NCBI RefSeq assembly: GCF_000689395.1
Contig: NZ_HG966617.1
Coordinates: 138,075 to 202,074 of the forward strand
Reading direction: 5' to 3'
Length of the DNA stretch: 64,000 nt
Source: Candidatus Phaeomarinobacter ectocarpi
Lineage (GTDB): Bacteria; Pseudomonadota; Alphaproteobacteria; CGMCC-115125
Position numbers and translations under genes: made by a program. The notes below the pieces were generated by a model. It was not told the DNA's origin and did not search any database. It saw nothing but the letters and a program-made list of their open reading frames with translations. Position 1 is the stretch's first letter; every line of letters begins with the position of its first letter. Of this stretch, positions 35,278 through 42,601 are shown in pieces.

Positions 35278-35302
35278 GACTATAATTATAATAACGATAG
35301 TC
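35278..35302. promoter_or_regulatory. Inverted repeat upstream of amidohydrolase gene
   Basis: GACTAT and ATAGTC are exact complements around a 13-base AT-rich centre, in an otherwise GC-rich region. It overlaps TTGACT and TATAAT-like promoter boxes 105-130 bp before the amidohydrolase ATG. It is a likely operator for the TetR protein coded just upstream. Confidence 0.5.
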
Positions 35303-35406
35303 TCGCTGCGACGGATATCAAAAAGCCGCTGAAGAAAATCAATTGTCGCCGCATCTGTCCAAGCGCTGAAGGCGCGGACAGGCGGCCGATCTGGAGGAAA
35401 ACACCT

Positions 35407-36576
35407 ATGGATGAACGTCCGATTTCAGCAGACAGCCATGTCATTGAGGGCCCCGGCGTCTTTGCCGGTCTGGCGGACCGTTTTGGTGACGATGCGCCAC
35501 GTATCGTCAGTGAAAAGGGCAAGGGAGATACCATCTTCATTCCCGCCAGGGGTGATGCGGGCGTCAACGTGGCGCGTATGGGCCTGGCGGCAACACGCCT
35601 TGATCGCAAGGAGCCGATCGGCCGCAAGCATGGCCACAAGCCCGACACCGGGACGATTGAAGACCCGGAAATCCAGGCCTACTTCACCGGCGGATACGCT
35701 GCGATGCGCCCCGGCCTGGTGGACGGCGCCAAGCGCGGTGATGATCAGGACATCGATGGTCTGGCGATAGAAATTCTCTATCCCGGCTACTTCTCCATGT
35801 TTGCCTATCGCAACACGGACCTGCTGATTGCACACCAGAAGAACTACAATGACTGGCTGTTTGATCACTGTGCCGCATCGAACGGACGACTGCATGGTCT
35901 TGCCGCTCTGCCGGTGCAGGACCCCGAGGCTGCTGTGGCTGAACTCGATCGGGTGATTGCCAAAGGCTACAAGGGCGTCGTCATTCCCAGCAACGCACCC
36001 AAAGGCACGCGCTACTGCGATGAAATCTACGATCCTATCTGGGCGCGCGCCGCAGAGGCAGGAATCCCGGTCTCCGTCCATGTGGGCTGCTTTTCGCACA
36101 TCCCCAATTCCGTCAAGGAAGCCGCCGCACGCGACATGATCGCGGTCTATGCGGGCACAGCCTCCTTGATCCATGAAACCCTGATTGAATTCATGTGCCG
36201 AGGGGTTTGCCAGCGACACCCAACGCTGCAGATTGTGGTTGCCGAGTTCAATGCAGGCTGGGTCGGATACTGGCTGGATCGTGTGGACCAGGGCTGGCAG
36301 CGCGAAGCGGCGCAGAACCCGTCAGAATCGACCTATGAACCTGCCGCTGACATCTGGAAGCGACAGTTCTACGCCACCATCGAGGACGATCAGGCTGCAA
36401 TCCTGACACGTGAGATGATTGGTGATGATCGACTGATGTGGGGATCAGATTATCCGCATACGGATTCGACCTGGCCACACTCCGCCGATGTGCTCAACGA
36501 GATGTTTGCCAATCACCCCGTCGATGCGCGCAACAAGATCACACGTGACAACGTCAAGGCGCTCTACAATCTGTAG
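35407..36576 (+). CDS. Amidohydrolase family 2 protein
   Basis: TIM-barrel metal-dependent hydrolase or decarboxylase of the ACMSD-like amidohydrolase-2 family, 389 residues. The first metal motif appears as DSHVIEGP near residue 9, a second His in SVHVGCFSH and the C-terminal Asp in WGSDYPHTDS. Members act on aromatic acids and related rings. An upstream inverted repeat and TetR gene suggest substrate induction, and a nitroreductase gene follows after 109 bp. Confidence 0.86.
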   Translation: MDERPISADSHVIEGPGVFAGLADRFGDDAPRIVSEKGKGDTIFIPARGDAGVNVARMGLAATRLDRKEPIGRKHGHKPDTGTIEDPEIQAYFTGGYAAMRPGLVDGAKRGDDQDIDGLAIEILYPGYFSMFAYRNTDLLIAHQKNYNDWLFDHCAASNGRLHGLAALPVQDPEAAVAELDRVIAKGYKGVVIPSNAPKGTRYCDEIYDPIWARAAEAGIPVSVHVGCFSHIPNSVKEAAARDMIAVYAGTASLIHETLIEFMCRGVCQRHPTLQIVVAEFNAGWVGYWLDRVDQGWQREAAQNPSESTYEPAADIWKRQFYATIEDDQAAILTREMIGDDRLMWGSDYPHTDSTWPHSADVLNEMFANHPVDARNKITRDNVKALYNL

Positions 36577-36617
36577 GGCAGTTGCCACTGACGGATAAGA
36601 ACCTGAAACAGCACACC

Positions 36618-36651
36618 ACACCGGTCCGTCTCGAAGCAGGCGGGCCGGTGT
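36618..36651. terminator. GC-rich hairpin after amidohydrolase gene
   Basis: ACACCGG-T-CCG and CGG-G-CCGGTGT can pair across a 14-base loop, in the gap before the nitroreductase gene. No T-run follows, so it is a weak terminator candidate only. Confidence 0.3.
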
Positions 36652-36685
36652 CGCCGCTCTTAGTCTTTTACCGGGGAACCTGAAT

Positions 36686-37306
36686 GTGAGTGATCCGTTT
36701 GCGGTGCCCGACTGTAGTGACCAGCCCAGAGCAACACGCCCCTCGGTCGAGACGCTTGATCTTCTTGCAAACCGCAGATCAACACTGGCCCGGCATCTGA
36801 CAGCGCCTGGGCCCGGCAAGAGCGAGCTTGATGATCTCTTGCGCCTTGCCGCCCGCGTGCCGGACCATGGCAGGCTTGGCCCCTGGCGCTTCATCGTCTT
36901 CACCGGTGACGCGCGCGTACGATTTGGGGAGGAACTCGCCCGAATTGTCCAGAAGCAGGTGCCTGCAGCAGAGGAGAAACGGCTCGGCCTTGAAAGAGGC
37001 CGCCTGACCCGCGCGCCGGTTGTGGTGTGTGTCGTATCCAACGTCACCTATGGCCACAAGATACCGGTATGGGAACAGGAGCTATCGGCAGGTGCTGTCT
37101 GCCAGAATATGCTCATTGCTGCCCACGCCATGGGCTATGCAGGCCAATGGGTGACTGAATGGTGCAGCGCCAACCCGCTGGTGGACGCAGTTCTGGGGCT
37201 TGGTCGCAATGAGCGCATTGCCGGTTTCATCTATCTGGGAACTGCATCGGTCGAGCCGACCGAACGCCCCCGCCCTGACTGGCGTGATCGCACCAGCCAC
37301 TTCTAG
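36686..37306 (+). CDS. Nitroreductase family protein
   Basis: FMN-dependent NAD(P)H oxidoreductase of 206 residues. LLANRRSTLARHL near residue 26, the AARVPDHGRLGPWRFIV segment and GYAGQWVTEWCS near residue 150 are typical of the YdjA-like nitroreductase group. A GTG start is used, with GGGGAA eight bases before it. It lies downstream of the amidohydrolase, perhaps in the same pathway. It ends 10 bp from the convergent CmcJ-like gene. Confidence 0.87.
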   Translation: MSDPFAVPDCSDQPRATRPSVETLDLLANRRSTLARHLTAPGPGKSELDDLLRLAARVPDHGRLGPWRFIVFTGDARVRFGEELARIVQKQVPAAEEKRLGLERGRLTRAPVVVCVVSNVTYGHKIPVWEQELSAGAVCQNMLIAAHAMGYAGQWVTEWCSANPLVDAVLGLGRNERIAGFIYLGTASVEPTERPRPDWRDRTSHF

Positions 37307-37316
37307 GGTACCGGGT

Positions 37317-38306
37317 TCAGTCGTAGATCACGATGCAGCGCACTTCGATGCTCCAGCGGTCCGGCGCGTCTTCGGCGGTATCATCATCATGAAACGCCGT
37401 GTGAAAACTGAACGTGCACGGGGCGTCCGGATCGGTGCCATCACCGGACCGGCCTTTGGTCTGGGCCAGCGGCCCGGCTGAATCCCATTGCTTGATGAGC
37501 AGCGCTTCGTCACGGGTCATCTGCGGGAAGTAATACATGCGGTGAGCGTCAGAGGCCTTGGCAAAATAGTTTTCGCCGATGCGGTCCTCGTAGTGGATTT
37601 CAAACACCACCAGATCATCCGGTGCCACCGTCTGGCTGTCGCACAGGGCCAGCGGGTGCGTGGCCACGGGCTCAGCCAGTATATTGCGCCAGACATTGAT
37701 GATGGCAAACCGGCCACCCGGCGCGAGCGCCTTTTCAATGTCGGCGTCAGACAGCAGCGTTTCGCCGGAAGCAAGCACATCGCGCAGTGTGTCATTGATG
37801 CCAGGCGCCTGACCCAGCTGCCTCAGTCGATCTGGTGCCGATGTCAGAGTGTAGTCGCCATGAATGATGTGTGCCGGTTCCTGCACATTCTGACCACCGG
37901 ACACAGCCTTGCCACTTTTATGTCCGCCGGCAGACCGCACATTATGATCAAAGGCCAGAGCCCGCGCGCCCGTCGCAGAGCGAACGATCTCCTCGCACTC
38001 CGCGTAGTAGCGGCTGAGCACATCGCGATGATCCATGAAATCCAGATCATGCGTGGCCAAGGGACGGTCCAGCAGCTCGAAGCCGTTGCGCTTGCAGGTG
38101 AACGCACCGGGATCGGCAAAGCGGGCGTTGTGAACAGTGAGCATGTGCTTGTCCACATCAACGCCCGTTGACCCTGCTGTGTTGCCATCGGTGGCACGCT
38201 GCATGAGCACCTTGCCATTGCGGTAAAGCGATGACTCAGCGGTGGGCTTCAGATAGTTGAACCGGCCACGCGTGGTGGGCGTGGGTTCATATGCGTGCTG
38301 GCTCAT
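37317..38306 (-). CDS. CmcJ/NvfI family oxidoreductase
   Basis: Putative Fe(II)/2-oxoglutarate-type oxygenase of the CmcJ/NvfI family, 329 residues. Characteristic parts are ALAFDHNVR, an H-x-D pair (about His149 and Asp151) in IHGDYT, NVWRNI, MYYFPQMTRDEALLIKQWDS, FSFHTAF and the C-terminal RWSIEVRCIVIY. Family members are best known from fungal and actinobacterial natural-product pathways. It is the last gene of a three-gene minus-strand operon with a DsbA-like isomerase and an SDR, under a divergent HxlR regulator. Confidence 0.86.
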   Translation of the reverse strand: MSQHAYEPTPTTRGRFNYLKPTAESSLYRNGKVLMQRATDGNTAGSTGVDVDKHMLTVHNARFADPGAFTCKRNGFELLDRPLATHDLDFMDHRDVLSRYYAECEEIVRSATGARALAFDHNVRSAGGHKSGKAVSGGQNVQEPAHIIHGDYTLTSAPDRLRQLGQAPGINDTLRDVLASGETLLSDADIEKALAPGGRFAIINVWRNILAEPVATHPLALCDSQTVAPDDLVVFEIHYEDRIGENYFAKASDAHRMYYFPQMTRDEALLIKQWDSAGPLAQTKGRSGDGTDPDAPCTFSFHTAFHDDDTAEDAPDRWSIEVRCIVIYD

Positions 38307-38351
38307 CTGCTGTGCTCCTTTTCATTGGCCTAACGTCAGGGGGCCCGAAAG

Positions 38352-38957
38352 TCAGGACGCCATGATTTCCTCTTCCATCTGGCCGAGGCGTTCCTTGCCG
38401 AAGAACATCTCCTTGCCGACATAAAAGGTGGGAATGCCGAAGGCTCCACGTTCGACCGCCGCAGACGTATTGTCCACAAGCTTCTGCTTCACGGCCGGGT
38501 CCTGTGTGCGAGCCAACAGGTCTGCGCCATCAAAACCCGCCTTGGTCATCGCCGCTGCATAAACCTCCGGGTCATCCATCTTGAGGCCCTCTTCCCACAT
38601 ATGGGCAACGCCCGCATCGACATATTCCATGAGCCGACCGTCCATCTCAGCTGCGATGGCGCCGCGCATCATCAAAAGTGTGATGACCGGGAAGTGCGGG
38701 TTCATGGCGAATTTGGAGAGGTTGTGCTTCTTGATAAAGCGCTGCATCTCCAGCCCGTCATAATCCAGTTTTCCCTTGATGCCGTTGAACGCCATCATCG
38801 GAGCCTGGTTGCCGGTCGCCTTGAAGATGCCGCCGAGCAGGCAGGGGATGTAGTTGAACGTTGCGCCGGTGCGCGCGGCGATCTCAGGCAGCACCTTGTG
38901 GCACATATAGGCATTCGGGCTGGCGAAATCGAAAATGAAATCTACGGTCTTGGTCAT
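38352..38957 (-). CDS. DsbA-fold 2-hydroxychromene-2-carboxylate isomerase-like protein
   Basis: Kappa-class GST-like isomerase, 201 residues. A thioredoxin fold with the FDFASPNAYM active-site segment (Ser in place of the DsbA CxxC) and the LGGIFKATGNQAPM region match HCCA isomerases, which use glutathione in aromatic ring degradation. The C-terminal YVGKEMFFGKERL is also conserved. The start at 38957 is preferred over 39005. It is the middle gene of the SDR-isomerase-CmcJ operon, spaced 10 bp and 45 bp from its neighbours. Confidence 0.85.
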   Translation of the reverse strand: MTKTVDFIFDFASPNAYMCHKVLPEIAARTGATFNYIPCLLGGIFKATGNQAPMMAFNGIKGKLDYDGLEMQRFIKKHNLSKFAMNPHFPVITLLMMRGAIAAEMDGRLMEYVDAGVAHMWEEGLKMDDPEVYAAAMTKAGFDGADLLARTQDPAVKQKLVDNTSAAVERGAFGIPTFYVGKEMFFGKERLGQMEEEIMAS

Positions 38958-38967
38958 TGGTTTGTCC

Positions 38968-39702
38968 TTACCAGGTTTCTTTCCATGGGCGCATATCAAG
39001 CTCATGGGTCCATGCGGTGCGCGGCTGCTTGTGCAGCATCACATAATTCTGGGCGATGTGGTCTGGATTGAGGATCGCGTCTTCGTCACGCATCTGATCC
39101 ACATTCGGGTACATCTCACGAATGAAATTAGAATCGATGGCTCCATCAATGATGGTGTGAGCCACATGAATGTTTTTTGGTCCCAGTTCGCGCGCCATGC
39201 TTTGCGCCAGAGCCCGAAGCGCATGTTTGGCACCTGAAAAGGCTGACAGTGTTTCGCGTCCGCGGACGCTGGCTGTGGCGCCCGTGAAAATGATCGTTCC
39301 GCGCTCGCGTTCCATCATGCGTTTGGCCACTTCGCGCCCCATCAGGAAACCGGCGAAACACGCCATTTCCCAGACCTTGCGGTACACCCGCGCGGTGGTG
39401 TCAGCAATCGGGAAACTGACATTGGCGCCGATGTTGAAGACGGCGACCTCTAGCGGTCCTATTTCTTTTTCAATCCGGTCAACCAGAGCAACCATCTCAT
39501 CTTCGTCGCGGGCGTCTGCAGGCATGGCAACCGCTTCATGCCCTTCATCGCGAATGCTCTGCGCCAGCTCCTCAAGCGCTGCTGCATGGCGGTCACGGCG
39601 AACCACGCAGGAGACCATGCCCTCTCGCGCAAACGCGCGGGCAATGGCGCTACCAGTGTCGTCCCCGGCGCCAATGATGAGGCAGGATTTCTTGTCAGCC
39701 AT
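38968..39702 (-). CDS. SDR family protein with Tyr-to-Phe change in active site
   Basis: Short-chain dehydrogenase fold, 244 residues. The N-terminal IIGAGDDTG and NIGAN replace the usual glycine motif and NNAG. A Ser is in FTGATAS, but the catalytic YxxxK motif reads FSGAK, so the tyrosine is replaced by phenylalanine while Lys is kept. This may alter or remove redox catalysis. The start at 39702 removes 12 upstream residues. It is first in the operon with the isomerase and CmcJ-like genes and faces an HxlR regulator. Confidence 0.83.
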   Translation of the reverse strand: MADKKSCLIIGAGDDTGSAIARAFAREGMVSCVVRRDRHAAALEELAQSIRDEGHEAVAMPADARDEDEMVALVDRIEKEIGPLEVAVFNIGANVSFPIADTTARVYRKVWEMACFAGFLMGREVAKRMMERERGTIIFTGATASVRGRETLSAFSGAKHALRALAQSMARELGPKNIHVAHTIIDGAIDSNFIREMYPNVDQMRDEDAILNPDHIAQNYVMLHKQPRTAWTHELDMRPWKETW

Positions 39703-39754
39703 TCTATGTCCTCCCACCCGCTGAGGGATGCGGGTCATTTGGTTGTTTTTCTAT

Positions 39755-39770
39755 ACTAAATATGCTTAGT
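39755..39770. promoter_or_regulatory. Short inverted repeat between SDR and HxlR genes
   Basis: ACTAA-ATATGC-TTAGT has 5-bp arms and sits in the 123-bp divergent gap. It shares the ACTAA/TTAGT element with the palindrome at 25981 in front of the other HxlR gene, which supports an operator role. Confidence 0.4.
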
Positions 39771-39825
39771 TGCAAATAACAACCTTTTTCTGCGAGACAA
39801 GTGTTTCCAAGATCAGGAAAGCCCG

Positions 39826-40320
39826 ATGACCCACAAGCACACCCACACCTGCGCCATTGCCGGCATGTTGAATATATTTGGGGACCACTGGACATGGCTC
39901 GTCGTGCGCGAAGCGTTTTACGGCGCCACGCGGTTCAAGGATTTTCAGCGCAACACCGGCATTTCAAGGAATCTTCTGGCAGACCGCCTGTCAGTGCTTG
40001 TGGATGAAGGTATTTTCAAGAAAACCGACATCGGCACACAGGGCACGCGCTTTGCCTATGAGCTGACTGATAAGGGCCGGTCGCTGCAACCTGTCCTGGC
40101 GGCCATGACCCTGTGGGGAAATGAGCACGTTTTTGGTGCGGGCAATGAGCCGGTGGTGATGGTGGATCAAAAGACAGGACAGCGGGTGGAAGCCCTGCAT
40201 CCGGTCAACGCCAAGGGACGAAAAGTCCTGCCGGAAAATGTTGTCGCGATGCCGGGGCCGGGGGCCAGCAAGGCGACGATCCGACGGCTTGAGGAAGCAG
40301 CCGCGCTGGATGTGAGCTGA
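39826..40320 (+). CDS. HxlR family transcriptional regulator
   Basis: Winged-helix HxlR regulator, 164 residues. CAIAGMLNIFGDHWTWLVVREAF at the N-terminus, in family order, is followed by FKDFQRNTGISRNLLADRL and the wing; a non-conserved tail follows. A single N-terminal Cys (residue 9) may sense electrophiles or oxidation, as in several HxlR proteins. It is divergent from the SDR-isomerase-CmcJ operon and most likely controls it. Confidence 0.88.
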   Translation: MTHKHTHTCAIAGMLNIFGDHWTWLVVREAFYGATRFKDFQRNTGISRNLLADRLSVLVDEGIFKKTDIGTQGTRFAYELTDKGRSLQPVLAAMTLWGNEHVFGAGNEPVVMVDQKTGQRVEALHPVNAKGRKVLPENVVAMPGPGASKATIRRLEEAAALDVS

Positions 40321-40332
40321 TCGTCAGTAATG

Positions 40333-40363
40333 TGTCGGCCCGGCGCAGGGCGCCGGACCGACA
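40333..40363. terminator. Strong hairpin between convergent genes
   Basis: TGTCGG-C-CCGGCG pairs with CGCCGG-A-CCGACA around a 5-base loop, giving 12 pairs with one mismatch. It lies between the HxlR stop and the VHL-domain gene stop. The T-tails are weak, so efficiency is uncertain. Confidence 0.5.
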
Positions 40364-40369
40364 GAGTGT

Positions 40370-40714
40370 TTAGCGGACGACGACGTCCAGATTGCTGTCG
40401 ACAACGAAAATCGCGTCGCAATATCCCAGATTGTTTTCCAGCACCCAGACATGGCCCTGATACGTCATCTGAACAAAACGGGCGCCTGCCGCGATCGTTT
40501 TGTAGAACTTCCGCTTGCCCTGCTGGTCAATCCAGTAGAGGTCTGTGGATCTGTTGGTTGGCGTGTTCACCACCACAAGCTGCCGCGCATTGCTGGAGCT
40601 TGAGGACTTGAGACCCGCTGTGTTGCAAAGGGGGGCAGCTGCTGCCGGCACGGTAATGGCTGCGGATGCAGCAAGGAGACCTGCGAGCACAAGCGCGCGT
40701 TTGAAAATAGCCAT
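40370..40714 (-). CDS. Secreted protein with VHL beta domain
   Basis: Small exported protein of 114 residues. A signal peptide ends near AAAA-PLC (residue 27). The mature part (about 42-97) resembles the beta domain of the von Hippel-Lindau protein: NRSTDLYWIDQQGKRKFYKT, then AAGARFVQMTYQGHVWVLEN. Residues matching the human hydroxyproline pocket are Tyr71 (Tyr98), Thr84 (Ser111), His88 (His115) and Trp90 (Trp117). Cys30 and Cys99 could form a disulfide. The start at 40714 is chosen because it begins the signal peptide. The role in bacteria is unknown. Confidence 0.8.
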   Translation of the reverse strand: MAIFKRALVLAGLLAASAAITVPAAAAPLCNTAGLKSSSSSNARQLVVVNTPTNRSTDLYWIDQQGKRKFYKTIAAGARFVQMTYQGHVWVLENNLGYCDAIFVVDSNLDVVVR

Positions 40715-40857
40715 TGAGTTTCTTTCTTTTTGATTCTGCCAAACCGGCAATTCGACACCAAACCACTTCGGCCACATCAGGTCACGCTGCAATTTGTAGG
40801 TATGCTGATAATTTTCTGCGACCAGCCGACAAGACCTGCTGCCGGTGCAGGTTCGAG

Positions 40858-41466
40858 CTAGTTTTGGGTGCCGCGTAGATGCTGTTTCAGCACGGTCAAC
40901 AGCACATCGGCATAGCTGAACAAAACGTCAGTATTCGGAGCAGTGCGTGCATAAGACCAAAGGCCCTGAACTGAAACTGTTGTGAAGCCGGCAAGAGCGG
41001 AGATTTCATCGTCACTGAGCAGGCCATGAGACGCGTTCTCATGGGTGAAGACCTTGGTAAAGCCGGCCGTCAGGCGCCTGTTGTGTGCTTCAAGCCTGTC
41101 CCGGGTCTCTGTGTCGTCGGGGTCAAGCTGCGCCAGGGTGTTTGCGACCAGACAGCCAAGGACCGGCTGATCAGACTCCGCCACCGAGCGCAACTGCCTC
41201 TCGATGTAATTTCGGATGTCTTCCAGCCTGGCACCATCCGCCTCGACCTGCCCGAAAGCGGGCGTGACATAGAGCTCCTGGTAGCGCTCAAGACAGGCAT
41301 GGAACAGCGCCTGCTTGCCGGAAAAATCACTGTAGATACTGCCGCGGCTGACCCCTGTCTCGCGCACGAGATCGCCCATGGAAATGACGTGATAACCGGC
41401 CTTCCAGAACTGGGTGAGGGCGCTGTCGACCAGGGTGGTGCGCGAATGGGACTTGGCTCGGGGCAT
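40858..41466 (-). CDS. TetR family transcriptional regulator
   Basis: TetR-type regulator, 202 residues. The HTH (about 12-58) contains MGDLVRETGVSRGSIYSDFSGKQALF, in family order, followed by a ligand-binding domain. The start at 41466 is chosen because the HTH begins soon after it. It is divergent from a haloalkane dehalogenase gene, with a large operator-like palindrome over the shared promoter region, so it probably responds to a substrate of that enzyme. Confidence 0.88.
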   Translation of the reverse strand: MPRAKSHSRTTLVDSALTQFWKAGYHVISMGDLVRETGVSRGSIYSDFSGKQALFHACLERYQELYVTPAFGQVEADGARLEDIRNYIERQLRSVAESDQPVLGCLVANTLAQLDPDDTETRDRLEAHNRRLTAGFTKVFTHENASHGLLSDDEISALAGFTTVSVQGLWSYARTAPNTDVLFSYADVLLTVLKQHLRGTQN

Positions 41467-41473
41467 GTTCTCT

Positions 41474-41503
41474 GTTGTAGTGGAACGATCATTCCAATAC
41501 AAC
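41474..41503. promoter_or_regulatory. 30-bp palindromic TetR operator over divergent promoters
   Basis: GTTGTA, TGGAA, TTCCA and TACAAC are symmetric about a GATC centre, with only three mismatched pairs in 30 bp. TTGTAG/TACAAC (17 bp apart) can read as a -35/-10 pair for the dehalogenase gene, and the mirror image gives one for tetR, so one bound repressor could block both. Confidence 0.68.
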
Positions 41504-41552
41504 CATCTCCCCAACAACACAGATTCAGTCACCGTTTCAAGGGACACGCATC

Positions 41553-42431
41553 ATGGCCGACAGCTTTCGCGACAAGAAGAAGTTTCAGACCGTTCACGGC
41601 AAGCAGATGGCCTATATCGAAGAAGGCGAGGGTGATCCCATCGTCTTCCTCCACGGCAATCCCACATCGTCCTATCTGTGGCGCAACATCATGCCGTATC
41701 TCGCGGGCAAGGGCCGCCTGATAGCGCCTGACCTCATCGGCATGGGGGACTCAGACAAACTCGATGACAGCGGCCCTGACCGCTACACATATGTGGAGCA
41801 CCGCAAATACCTGTTTGCCCTGCTGGAACAGCTGGGTGTCACAAGCAATGTCACCCTGGTAATCCACGACTGGGGCTCCGGTCTTGGATTTCACTGGGGG
41901 CATAAAAACCCGTCCGCTGTCAAAGGCATTGCCTTCATGGAGGCCATTGTCGCGCCGATTCCCAAATGGGATCAGTTTCCTGAAGGCGCGCGCGAGATTT
42001 TTCAGGGCTTCAGGTCGCCGGCCGGTGAAGACATGGTGCTGGAGCAAAACATGTTCGTGGAAGGCGTGCTCCCCACATCCATACTCCGTACCATGACAGA
42101 CGAAGAAATGGACGAATATCGCCGCCCCTTTGCTGAGGCCGGTGAGGGCCGCCGCCCAACACTCACATGGCCGCGCCAGATCCCCATCGAAGGCGAGCCC
42201 GCGGACGTTGTTGAGATCGTCAGTAGTTATGGCGCATGGCTGGCTGAAACACAGATTCCCAAACTGTTTGTGAATGCTGAGCCTGGCGCACTGATCGCCG
42301 GTCCCGTCCGCGATCTGGTTCGGACCTGGCCAAACCTCACCGAAGTCACCGTGGCCGGATCACATTTCATTCAGGAAGACTCCCCTGATGAGATCGGCAA
42401 GGCGGTCGCTGACTGGCACGCCAAGCTCTGA
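41553..42431 (+). CDS. Haloalkane dehalogenase, subfamily II
   Basis: Cytoplasmic haloalkane dehalogenase of the DhaA/LinB type, 292 residues, hydrolysing haloalkanes to alcohol plus halide. All expected active-site residues can be seen: Asn36 in HGNPTSS and Trp107 for halide stabilisation, nucleophile Asp106 in IHDWGSG, Glu130 in FMEAIV and His271 in AGSHFIQED. Length and layout equal characterised enzymes. The divergent TetR gene and shared palindrome suggest inducible expression. The natural substrate is unknown. Confidence 0.93.
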   Translation: MADSFRDKKKFQTVHGKQMAYIEEGEGDPIVFLHGNPTSSYLWRNIMPYLAGKGRLIAPDLIGMGDSDKLDDSGPDRYTYVEHRKYLFALLEQLGVTSNVTLVIHDWGSGLGFHWGHKNPSAVKGIAFMEAIVAPIPKWDQFPEGAREIFQGFRSPAGEDMVLEQNMFVEGVLPTSILRTMTDEEMDEYRRPFAEAGEGRRPTLTWPRQIPIEGEPADVVEIVSSYGAWLAETQIPKLFVNAEPGALIAGPVRDLVRTWPNLTEVTVAGSHFIQEDSPDEIGKAVADWHAKL

Positions 42432-42601
42432 AAAGGCGGGGACTTGGGAACTCTCAAATTTTTCTGGGCGTGCCCATGGAACAATCAGCCGACCCTCGGG
42501 TTATGTCCCTTCTGAACATAAAACAGGCACTTTGAAGCCGGAGGGGTTTCCGTTCGGCGCTGCGACTTGACACGAGTACGCTGGCAGCGCACGACATCAA
42601 T

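Noticed and set aside
37283-37336. CGTGATC/GATCACG inverted repeat between the convergent nitroreductase and CmcJ-like genes
   Set aside because: The arms are only 7 bp and more than 35 bases apart inside coding ends; this is expected by chance.
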